Made by a program: the position numbers and the translations under genes
Part shown: positions 1-10,415 of the stretch, piece by piece
Numbering within the stretch: the first letter of the stretch is position 1
How the letters are laid out: each line of letters starts with the position of its first letter
Source: Anseranas semipalmata
Lineage: Eukaryota > Chordata > Aves > Anseriformes > Anseranatidae
DNA: 64,000 nucleotides
NCBI GenBank assembly: GCA_013399115.1
Contig: VXAA01004383.1
Location: 814,224-878,223 of the forward strand
Direction of reading: 5' to 3'
Notes under the pieces: model-generated
Seen by the model: the letters and a program-made list of their open reading frames with translations, nothing else
Database searches by the model: none
Told to the model about the DNA's origin: nothing

Positions 1-1034
1 GTACGTGCATCTTTTTCCCTGCCACACCGTAGTAGTGATAATGTGTAGAATTAACTTCTGCACACGATTCCTAGGGACTTCTGAGGGCAGAAACATGCCC
101 TTAGAGCTCATGGCACTTCTCATCTTCAAAGTGCATTATAATCATTAATACATTAATTAGACATTCTCCCCTTCCTTCCTGCTAACAAGGTTTATTAAGC
201 TGAATGTATTTATTTTTGGGCAGCTTCTACAAGCAACTGAATGAATAATTTTCCTAATAACTTTAATAGCAAAGACATGAAAGGGAACAGGGATGATGAG
301 AAAAACAAGGGACAGAGGTAAATAAAGCTGCACTGTGAAAGGAGAGGAGCAATTTCACTCTAGGTGTAATTTCACCTACCCCTGCAACTCCCACCTGGCA
401 TCTGTGCAGCCTTTGTTGATTCTGTCTCCCCTAACCTACATGTCATTGCACATCTATCCAACGTTTATGCTAGCACACACAATTTCAAAAAAGGAGGTCA
501 TGGATGTCTGGGACCTGCAGGAAAGGAGAATGTAGAAATAGCTTGCAATTGCAAGGTGAAGAAAGCCTATTTGAAAGTTTGAATTTACATATGCTTACAA
601 TGTCTTAGGTGTTTTTGTGAGAACCAGTATAATCTAGCACATTATTTCAGATTGGGTGAGTTGCAGGTCTCAGGAGGTGGAGGAAGGTCATGAAAGACCA
701 TGGCAGGAGGGTTCAGGCATTGAAAACTTTGAAGTAACCTAAAACAAATGAAATCTTGCTTTCCTTCTCCATCTTTACTCTCTTGTGTCCTCAAAGCATG
801 CACAAATACACAGTATATAGACGTTACCAAACATATGTTGTTTTTGGTCCTACTGTCATAGTAAATGTTGGGGGAAGGACATAAAATGTTTGCTCTGAAT
901 AAGGGCATGCCCCCAAAAAAGCGCTGAGACTGTGATTTAGTGGTTTGAGTGCTGCACCATGAGTTTAGTGATTTGCATATTGGGCAGTGCTCTGCTAAAA
1001 GATTTCACGTCTGTCTTTTTCCTGTCCTGTTTAT
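1..1034. other. unassigned non-coding sequence
   Basis: AT-rich single-copy-looking DNA. Open frames here are under 90 codons and match nothing I know. I see no repeat family, splice structure or RNA gene. Confidence 0.5.
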
Positions 1035-1120
1035 TTAGATTCAGAAACTGAAAAGCAGGAGGGACTACTAGATCATCTGGCCAGACCTCTTGTGTATCAC
1101 ATTACAGTCCGTTGAGCTTG
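1035..1120 (-). mobile_element. CR1-type LINE 3'-end fragment (antisense scrap)
   Basis: The stretch carries the block that in antisense CR1 copies of amniotes reads 'gggac(c/t)actagatcatct', here followed by a degraded match to the usual 'cctcctgtataacacagg' run. In CR1 this block lies just upstream of the 3' end, so the LINE is on the minus strand and only its last ~85 bases remain. Divergence is high, which suggests an old insertion. No coding part is left. The call rests on motif recall; a repeat-library search would settle family and age. Confidence 0.7.
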
Positions 1121-4100
1121 ATATAGTTAGGGCTGTAGTGAGCCCAATAACCTGTGGGTAGTTGCAGCATGTCTTCCACAAAGCCAAATTTTTGACATTA
1201 AGCTCTTCAGGCCAGGAGATGTGTTCTGAGTAGAGCTTCTCAGCGGTGTTATTAAACCAACATCAACACCAAGAAAAACAACAACAAGGGTGATACCAAT
1301 AATTTTAATTAGAAAATCTATGAATATTTTATTGGTTAAGCTTGCAAAGACTTTTAAACTATGAAGCCAGCTACTATATATCAACTGTAGCTTTCAGAGT
1401 TATAAACTGAATTGGTGCAGAAAGGAGATTGAGAGATGGTTTTTCAATTCTAGTATGCAAATACTTCTGCAGGGCAACAGACCAGGTATTTGAGGGTTCT
1501 TTAATATAGTAGAGGAGGATATAACAACAACAAAAAATCACAGAATACATAGCTACGAGCTATACTCCAGCAAATGCAAATTTGCAGTAAGGTGCAAATA
1601 GTTATTGAGCTCCACAGAGCAATAAGGGAGCGAAATGCTACAGCTGGTGGCATCCAGGATAAATGCTATGAGTCTGAAATGCATAGACAATCATCCCTGT
1701 TCTTATATATCTTAATTCCTAATTTGAAGTTCAAGTAGTCTGCTTGTGCCACTTTGATGAAAAGTGGCTTGCCAAGTGGAGCAAATATTTTTGGGGGTAA
1801 GAATTCTTTTGGCTAATGTGGGTTTGACACTTTGACAGCTTCACTCAAACTGTCAGACCAAGAGGATGTTTGTCATCATGCTCTTTTACTGAAAAAGCTA
1901 AACTAGTCCGATATCTTGAAGGAAGAAAATGTTGACAAAGTAGAAGCATTTGTATCAGGACAGGAGTGGAACGATCCTTCTTAACCACCTGCCTGGTTGT
2001 AACAGGAGCACATCTTTTCCCTTTTGCACCTTTGGCTGTGTAGAGCTTGCTACTGGCCTGCCTGCTGTCTGCAGAGGGAGTGGGGGAGACGACCAAGTAT
2101 GCTGAGAAGTGACCTGAGTTTATTTGCTGTAAAAGGAGCAGCACCCACCACCACCACTGGCAGTAGGTTCTTACAGCCCTCTCGTGAAGCAGTTTTGAGC
2201 CTTATCAATCTCGTTGCACCCTGTTGGAGGTTACTTTCCCTGCAACATCACCAGTGGAGTAGAGCTCTGGTCTCAGTTCAGACCCTGCAGCTCAGAGCCT
2301 GGTCCATTACCCCCAAATCACTGGGAGGATGTTTTAAAATAAAATACCAAGTTGTAGAGAAGCTAACACACTTTCATTCTTTCTGGTCCCTGCTGTGGGG
2401 CAGTGATCTGTGGCAGACAGGCAGGACAAACACAGTTGGTGAAACTCAAGGTAGTATCTTAAAGGGTGCAGCTCAATCTGACAACATTGCCCACTGAAGT
2501 CCCAGGGCACTGCTCTGCACGGAGCTCAGCCCTCTGCAGAACCTCCCACCTTGCACAGTGGCGTGACTGTGCTGCAGATGGAGGCACTCACAGCACCAGC
2601 AGGCAGACTAGCCCTCAGCTGATTTCCTGCAGGTGCAAGAGCTCAAAAGTCAGGCTTTAATCCTGGCTGCCTGATTGCCTTGGGTGTGGGTTAAAGGCTA
2701 AAGTCTTCCCTTTAGCCCATATCATCCTAGCACCACAGGTGCTGCTATCACACCTACCTTGATTAAAGTTGGCCAAAGCATAGCCAGAAGTGCTGCAGTC
2801 ATATTTCTGATGGCAGAGCAGGCATACCTTGGCTTTAAAACCTGGGCTGGGGCTCAGAAAGGGATTCTCTTTCTTGCAGCATGGGAGGTATTCAGACTGT
2901 GCAGCAGAGAGAGGGGGGAAAAAAAAGGGGGATGTGGACTGGAGTGAAATGAAGTTTATGGTTGTAGTGCTCATTATGCAGTTTCTTCTCTTTATCTAGA
3001 ACTGAGCTTTTAACCTGGTTCAGTGAATGAGAAGATGAGCCACTGAGGCTTCTTTACTTGAAGGTACGATGATAACACTGTGTTGTTTGGGAACCAGACA
3101 GAATGGAGTCCGTCCTTTTGAGACAGTCTTAAAATGAAACATGTAGAGTTTGAAATGCAAGTAGGTTTCTGGGTGCTGTTTCAAAGCCAGTAGGAAATGT
3201 TCAAGTGGAAAGCACACAAAGACAGCAGAAGTAGAAATTCCCAGTGCAGCACAGTTCAAAGCAAGGTCTGCCCTGCTGTTTCTATTTATAGTACTTCAAG
3301 AATGCATTTATTTTGTTATTATGAGAGACAGCTGGAATGGGAATTGCGGTGTAGAACGGGACAGGTTAAAACAAAAAAGCAGTTCTGTGGTAGCCCTTTT
3401 CCTGTTCTTTTAGAGCCAATGTAGAACTCAGGTGAATAACGCCACAGAGAGACTAATTTCTTGCAGCTGACAGATGTTAGCTGGAGTTGTGGTTTCCAGA
3501 GCTTTGAAAAGCAAGTCTTGAAGGCTGCATGGCATGTGTTACAGTGTGGGCGGTTCCATTCTCCTTGCCTTGGATTCCCACAGGACATGCTACTCTTCCC
3601 TGTCAAGATGTTTAGCATTGGACATGAGCCCCGCTGAACTGTGGCCTGTTAGCATCTGTAGTGTGAGCTGGGATATGGTGAGTGCGGATTCCTTGTATTG
3701 TAGCCTTACGCAAGGCAATGTCTTCTGCTGCTCTTTGATCAAAGCTTGAGATGGTTTTGTGCTCAGCTTTTGTGGACACCTTGGCTCGTGAGCCTTCATC
3801 TCGTCCTGGTTCTGCTCTTTGGTGCTGGGCACGGTAATCTCTGGCAGGCTGCTTATCTTCCTCGCTAAGCGCTGTATCCCAGCATCTGCAGTATTTCACC
3901 CCTTCGTGCACTTCCTCTGTTTGCATAGCGATTACAGAAATAATTTTTGCCTGCTTTACAACATTCCTTGGGTTCCAGAAATGCAGGCTATTGTTGTGTT
4001 TGCTAAAGAAAAGCAAAGCTGTAGCTCAGTATTTAGTGCAAAATATTCCCCGGTCAGACGTGGTGACTACATCCGTAACTCTCAGGCTTCTGAGATATTA

Positions 4101-5093
4101 AACTGAGAAATTTATGTGGTGCATCAGAACACTTGAGGGGAAGGCAGGCTCTGTAGCAGACCCTTGAGCAGCTTAACCTGCTCTAAATGTCCTACATCTT
4201 TTCAACTCATGTTTTCAATGCACGTCTTCTGAAATGCCTTTACCTTCTCTGATTCCACTGACAACAGTTTCCAGGGGTCTTCTGCAACAGCATGAAAATC
4301 ATAAGCCCTGCCACTTGTCAGTCTGGCAACTGCTTTTCTTACACGTGCCAGCTACGTGAAGCCATGCTACTGTGCCGATCTTTTTGCTCCTCCTGTCATG
4401 GGTTGGGTGTTTCTGCAGCTAAGAATTGAACAAACGGGCTGATCCACATTTTGGAGGCTAAGAAGAGATTTTCAACATCTGCAAGAACCCTGCCCTACCC
4501 TTACGGAGGGAGGATAATGGACCCCAACAGTTTGATGCCATATGGTTTTGGCTGATTTGTGGCTTTAATAATTTCCTTTTGGCAAGGGACTATCCAGCTC
4601 TGTGCTTTCCCTACAGGAACTGACTCATGGAAATGGAGTTTTCCCCCAGTATGTTGGGAGAGTGAATCTCTGTGTGTGAGGAAGCCAATGAGCTAATGTG
4701 CAGATGATGAAGATTTCTAAATGTGGGAAAAACCCATATTTTAAGTAAAGCTCATTTTATGCATCAGCCAATTGCGGGTTCATCTATTCTAAATCAGATA
4801 TTAGTCTGCCTCATTGCTCACAAATTGCATAGCTGGTGACATGAATGTTGGCACTTTACAGAGGTACGTGATGGCTGGTAGTAGGTAGAGATGATCAGAT
4901 ACCATGATGATAATCCTGATATGAAAATACAAACCATGGCCTAGCTGTCAGGTCTGTGCAGATCATGTGTCCTGTGTTGATAGAACATCAGCATTATCAA
5001 CATCTAGGCTTGAACATGGCATTTGTGGATCTAAAAGCACAAACTGCTGTGAGCTGGAGACTCGGACAGGCAAGTGCATACTGACCAAATACA
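1121..5093. other. unassigned non-coding sequence
   Basis: About 4 kb without a recognisable gene. It holds a perfect 12-bp palindrome at 1575-1586 overlapping an octamer motif (ATGCAAAT, 1574-1581), and several chance open frames, the longest 157 codons at 2024-2497. That frame has no familiar domain and overlaps other frames of similar length. No repeat family was recognised. Confidence 0.5.
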
Positions 5094-5152
5094 AGGTAAA
5101 ACGTATTTGCTTAAGCGTCAATGAAAATGATTTAAGCAAATACGTTTTATCT
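5094..5152 (+). other. perfect inverted repeat / 22-pair hairpin
   Basis: TAAAACGTATTTGCTTAA at 5097-5114 is followed by its exact reverse complement at 5132-5149. As plus-strand RNA the stem extends to 22 pairs (5094-5115 with 5131-5152): 20 Watson-Crick and two G-U pairs (5096-5150 and 5115-5131), around a 15-nt loop at 5116-5130. The G-U pairs would be A-C mismatches in minus-strand RNA, so the fold favours a plus-strand transcript. It could be a precursor of a small RNA, the core of a small palindromic repeat, or chance. I do not recognise either arm as a known microRNA. Stem length is near the low end for a microRNA precursor, and pairing does not continue below 5094/5152. Confidence 0.6.
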
Positions 5153-6364
5153 CACTTCTGTGATAGGCTGTGTGTATGCAGCGTGCCAGTGCAGCTCAGC
5201 AGATATGCAGTGTCTTTTTGAGCTATAACAACTCAAGTATCTGAACTGAGAGCTGAGAGGCCCATCTTCGTTATCACAAGACTGAACTGTCTCCGTACTA
5301 TTTGTGATCCAGCCGAGAGAAGGCGAGAGCGCTGCGGTAGGAAATCCAACAGGAAATCCAGCTGATCACAGCGCTCTATGTGGGTCCAGGGATCTGTGTA
5401 TTCTGGGTCTTCACACAGTGTCTTGGCAAACTATGTAGAGTCTCACCTGTACTGTCAAAAAGCTTTTTCTTTCTCTGTGTTGTTTTCCTCTGTCATAGGA
5501 TTAAGTGCTCCAAATGATGGAGCATTCTCAGTATCCTCAGGAAGTTATTTCCTACCTTTGAAGATTAATGTCATGGAAATTTTTCTTTGATCTCCAGCCT
5601 GACTTTCATTGGATCGACTCTATCTTATTCCTGGATACAAAGAACATGGCAAGAGATGTAGGATTTCTTGCATCAAGATTTGGAGGCACAGTGTCAGTGT
5701 TGCCCCAGCTGTGGAGCAGTTGTGGATGGTCAGGCTTTGAAGCAGTGATGCCTTTCCCTTATGAACAGGAAACCTCCTGCATTTAACCATGTTGCCTGCT
5801 GACCCACTGATTGATCTTTGATTTTGAAATGTGCCTGCTGTACATGATATATATGTAGCTACAGCCCTAAAAGATTATCTGCATGCTGTTGCACACAACC
5901 AGGCTGTGCCCATGGCTAAATCCCACAGCCTAGCAGAGCATTAGCTGACAAGCAGGTGATACGCAGAGAACAAATGGGGAGCACAGAGGGTGTTTGTTAG
6001 GGTCCTGGGGCTGAAGAAGTGGGGATCTGTGCTCGGGAACAAAGACAATTTGCATTTAATTTCTCTGGGCTGCAGTACCGGCGACAATGGTAGATGTTCA
6101 TCTGTAGCATAAAACTGCTGCGCAGTCTGGGCTGAATGGCTCTCTTTGTTTCTGGCTGGAGCAGCAGGAGCACTGCAAATCGGGACCAAAGCACTGTGTC
6201 ATACAGCTTTGCCACAAGCATGAGAGGGGGGAGGGAGGGAAAATACATGCTGGTGAGGCCTACCCCATGTCTCCCGTATCCCAGAGGAGGTGCTCCGCGA
6301 CTCTGGGAAGCCCTCCTCCCAACGGAAAGCAAAGGGAAGCCAGCGCCATCCTCGAGCCGCTCTG
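5153..6364. other. unassigned non-coding sequence with a short inverted repeat
   Basis: No gene recognised. It contains a 9-bp inverted repeat, AGAGCGCTG at 5326-5334 and its complement at 5369-5377. Between the arms AGGAAATCCA occurs twice in close tandem. GC rises towards 6.2-6.5 kb. Confidence 0.5.
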
Positions 6365-6388
6365 CCACGGGGCTANNCCACGGGGCTA
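6365..6388. other. assembly ambiguity: NN between two identical 11-mers
   Basis: CCACGGGGCTA occurs at 6365-6375 and again at 6378-6388, with two undetermined bases between them at 6376-6377. This is what results when two reads or contigs ending in the same sequence are joined end to end rather than overlapped. The real sequence may hold one copy and be 13 bases shorter, or a true short tandem repeat may have been misread. Any frame crossing the NN is unreliable. Confidence 0.8.
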
Positions 6389-8272
6389 CGGTCAGTGCCT
6401 GCCTGTGCTGGCGGTCGCCTCAGCTCTGCGCTGAGAAGGGAGGGAGGCATCAGCTGTGATGCTTTTCCCAGGGGAATTTTGGAGAAGGTCAGGTGGGGGT
6501 GAGCCGAGCCATGCAGGAGGTACATCCTGCTCCTGCAGCTAGCTGGGACTCCATGTAAGAGGTCGAACAGCTCTAAATATTACGTGGCTGGGACAGGGTC
6601 TTCTGCCTAGGTGAGGCCTTCGTGGGGTGGTGAGGAGGAGAGTGAGGTGTTGACGCAGAGCCCTGTGCCTCTGGCAGACACCTGAGTTCAACCAGGCATT
6701 GAGGTGTCACCTCGAGGTGACAAAGTCCCCTCCTGACTTTGTTGGGCGGGCTTAGCGCTGAACCTGCCATTCAGTTGAACACCCTTTGCAGAGGGCTCAG
6801 AAAGGCCCTCTCAAAAAGAATGAAGGCACTCTGGGCTGTGAAAAGCACGTCCCCTAAGGCTTTAGAGACTGGAGGCACCAGCCACAGAAAAAGTTACTGT
6901 AGACAGCAGCAACGTAATCTTCCCCACAGTCCCAGGCTGAAGTATCCTGTCTCAGGGCTGTTCAGCCCCTGGTCGTTCTCCCGCCCCTTCTCCTGGCTAA
7001 TTACAGTAGCCGCATTCCTGATATCAGCTGAAACCACCACCAGGCAGCAGGTGACCGGTGGGGTCTTCTGCTGGTCTCTTACCAGGAGCGATTTGTAGCC
7101 TGCTGTTAACTGCAACAGGAGGGAGGAAAGTGTGGGGAGCAGGGGCCTGTTCTCTTGCCCCGTGGAGAAATAATGTCTGGCTTGCGGATTGACTGTGCCA
7201 AGCACTGTCGTGAAACCCAAGCTTCTCCCGCCTCATCTACCCCATTGTACTGTGCTCACCCTGCCAGCTAAATTAGAAGTAGTGTTAATTGCGCTGCGTG
7301 CTCCTAAGCTTCTTTCCATGGCTTTCTTGAGGCTGATTAAGGGAGAAAGTAAAGTGGGGATTATTGGGATCGTGGTGGGTTAGTGGGGAAAAAAAAAAAA
7401 AAAAAGAAATTCCTTGGAGGGGAAAAAGGAGAGATTTGAACAGCTGATGGCAAGCCTCTGCAAACAAACCGGGAGAGTTAGGCAGCAGATGGCCTAACAC
7501 TCGCTGGGCTTGTGCCAATGCATCAGATTGATTTTAAAGATGAAGCACCCACTGCCTGGGAAAGAAAGCCAGTAGCCCTGTGAGTAGGAGCGCTTCCTGG
7601 CAGCTGTTCAAACACTAGCTGCTTTACAGTTCACTTTTGGTGTACCAGGAGTCAGTGAGAAGTGCTGGGGGCTTCGGATATGAAATACGACCAGTGGGGA
7701 CTACGGACCAATAAAGGGATTATTTTTGTATGGAAGATTGCATGGAAAATAATGTCCATTTGCTCAGGAAAACCAGAAACTCACGGTGCACAATTAAAGT
7801 ACCAGAACAGAACAAATGGCCATCGAGTCAAACTCCGTGTCTCCCAAGCGCATTTCAAGCAATGGTGCAGACTTCTCTGGAGTTCAATTCCGGAGGGAAT
7901 TTTTTTGCTGGACCTTGGCTGTAGACCTTGCTGTAGATCAGCTTATGTCCTAAGGTATGGCTGCTGTCCCTTATGACATTAGCCCTGTTATGGGCATCTA
8001 CTGTAGTGTCTTTGAACTGAACTCGCAGGGCTATGTACCTCGGTGATGGGTTTGGATGCATCCACTGACAAATACCTCCTTTTCCCGCACCATCCATTTC
8101 CTTCCACAGGAACAATATGGGCTGAAGTGGTTTATTATTCCCTCCTGCATTTTTCTCAAAATGAAATGAAAACCCCCCTGTTGATGAAATAAGACTACTG
8201 AATAATAAAACACATGAAGACTGTGTTCAGTAAAATAAGCATTTTCACAGCAGTTCATTCCATCGCATTATA
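6389..8272. other. unassigned non-coding sequence with a 17-A run
   Basis: No gene recognised. The A run lies at 7389-7405. I see no retroelement body upstream of it, so it is not clearly a retrotransposon tail. Open frames stay under 120 codons and overlap on both strands. Confidence 0.5.
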
Positions 8273-8290
8273 TATACATATATATGTATA
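8273..8290. repeat. AT-rich 18-bp perfect palindrome
   Basis: TATACATATATATGTATA reads the same on both strands and sits inside a short TA/CA-rich run (about 8268-8295). This is expected of a simple TA-rich repeat. Extrusion potential is weak at this length, and nothing around it suggests a transposon end. Confidence 0.7.
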
Positions 8291-10359
8291 TGTAATACAG
8301 CCTGATGGTCTGCCTAATTTATGAAGGCTATTCCATGGTTGTTCATCTTAATTTCCCATTATATATAATTTGGTTCTCTTTTAAGTATGCAATGCGCTGT
8401 TTTTATGGTACGCGGGGTGTAGAGACACCGACTCAGGCCCTGAACTGGTGCCAGCTCCCACATCTTGAATTGCCCCTTGAACATAAGCTTATGTAAAAGT
8501 TAATCAGTTTTTGGGCTGATCGTACAACATGTGCAGTTGTGATTAGAGTCTATATTTAAGACTTGGCTGCCAAAAAGACTTCAGCAACGAGAAGTTTAGA
8601 AGTTTTTCAGCAAAAGGCTCATGCAAGCATGGGGTGGGCCAGGAGTGCCACGCAGTTTAGGCTCTGCTGTGAGGAAATGTCACCCCCATCCTGCCTCCGT
8701 CCCTGCCAGCCTTCCAGCGAAGGGCACTCGTGTTTACCACCTGCCTCCTTCTCCTCCGTCCTGCAGATCCTGATGCAATCAGTCCAGAGAAAACAAATAC
8801 GATGCAGCAGGCTTGGTGAAACGTGGCTGCGGCAAATGGAAGAAGGCCAGCAGAGGTCTGTTATCGGAGGGGTCAAGGGCAGAGGTGGGAAAAGGTAAAG
8901 AAGGAGCAGCATTAGCTTCTGGCTCCCGTCTGCGGAGTTCCCGTGTTTCCTGTGCTGTGCTGCCCAGGCTGTTAGCAGGCAGCGAGGTTTGGAGGAAACA
9001 AATACCCGGCTGTCACTCAGCTCTGTCTCCTCGTTTGGAGTAGTGCGTTCTGACTTTTGAGTAGCTGGGGACTCGCTGAAGCCAAAGAACCTGACCGGAG
9101 AGGATTTTCAGACAGATTGTCAGCTTTCAGTTAACCAAGACTCTTATCTGCCTGCTTCGCTGTGACAACTGTCTGTCTGGGGCTGGGTGGCTTAGCCTTT
9201 CACTGCAACGTGAGTAGTCTGACAGGTTCTGCTGGCTGCCTGGCCATTCGCTGCTTTGTGTAAAATAGATGTGGTGGTCCACAGAAAGCCCACAGGAATT
9301 TGGCACGAGGACCGCTAGGCCCAGATGAATGTCACTTAAGCATTCACTGAATGACAGTGTATCCAGATGTATCCAGTCCAATAGGAGATCCCTCTTCTGT
9401 TTCCCAAAAATAGCATCCCATTAACTGCAGCCCTCTTTTGGTCTGCTTTACTAAAAGGCTGTAATTAAAATGTTAAAGCAAAAGTTCCTTCCTCCTGTCC
9501 CCCACAGAGACCGCATCGCCCTTTGTGAAGCTGAGCTATTCTACCCCAAATACACAGTCTGTTCCTTGGGTTCCCCCAGACTTAGTGCTCCTGAATTTGG
9601 TGATATGTCCTTGTTCTGCAGACAGCTTTAGCTGGATCTGGTCCTCGTGCCAAATGCTCATCCTGTTGGTCTCAGACACAGCTTTTCCCTGATGTCTCCC
9701 TGGGTTCCCTCTGAACTCTGTTTCTTCTCCCAGTCAGGAAGATTTGGGATCTGGAGGCAGAGATTTCTCCCCTCTGACAGCATTAGGCGCCCTCGTACAC
9801 CTTGTACCAGGCACCGAGTCACCGGGACGTGAAGTCTGCACCGTGCCAAGCTCGGCCCTGCCACCCAGGGCCAGGCAACCTTGGGCACCCAAAGGGGCCA
9901 GCGCACACTGTGACGTGCGTGGTGCAGATGTCCCCTGTTGTACCCCACCAGTCTTATACCACCAGCTTCAGTTGGGCGACACCGGCATAAAACTGGGAGA
10001 GCTTGGTGGGGAGTCGGGTTCTGGTTTTGCTTCAGCAAACTCATTTAATGGGTTTCTAGAAGGAGGAATGTTATGGTAACTGATGGGAAATGCATCAGGT
10101 AAGAAATGACAGGTACCTGACTGATAGCCAGGCATGTTAAAGATGTGGGTGTTTACTGGCAGGAAGAGTTACTGGAGCAAAATATTTTATGATTCATGGA
10201 AAAGAAATGTAAACATATAATTATTTTGTTTTACTTTCTCCTCTCCCGGTCACTGAGGACACTTGACTTAAAATGTTACCTACCTGCTTAGAGAACAGAA
10301 ATGTTTTCTGGGCAGATTCTGAGGCTGGTAACACCAAAGTAAGCCTGGAGTCATGCTCC
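8291..10359. other. unassigned non-coding sequence
   Basis: About 2 kb with no recognised gene or repeat. A GC-richer stretch at 9780-9960 has overlapping frames of 60-130 codons on both strands with low-complexity composition, which look like chance frames. Confidence 0.45.
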
Positions 10360-10415
10360 AGCACAGTCAGTGGAGTTTCTCTGCATTTACACCGGTGTTG
10401 TGGATGAGCTTCTGG
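10360..10415. repeat. ancient amniote repeat scrap ('cagtggagtt..tttacac' type)
   Basis: The stretch resembles a short dispersed amniote repeat whose consensus, as I remember it, runs 'cagtggagtt' then 'atttacaccagtgt'. Here CAGTGGAGTT is at 10368-10377 and TTTACACCGGTGTTG follows. A second scrap of the same kind lies at 62497-62555. I cannot name the family with certainty. Confidence 0.4.
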
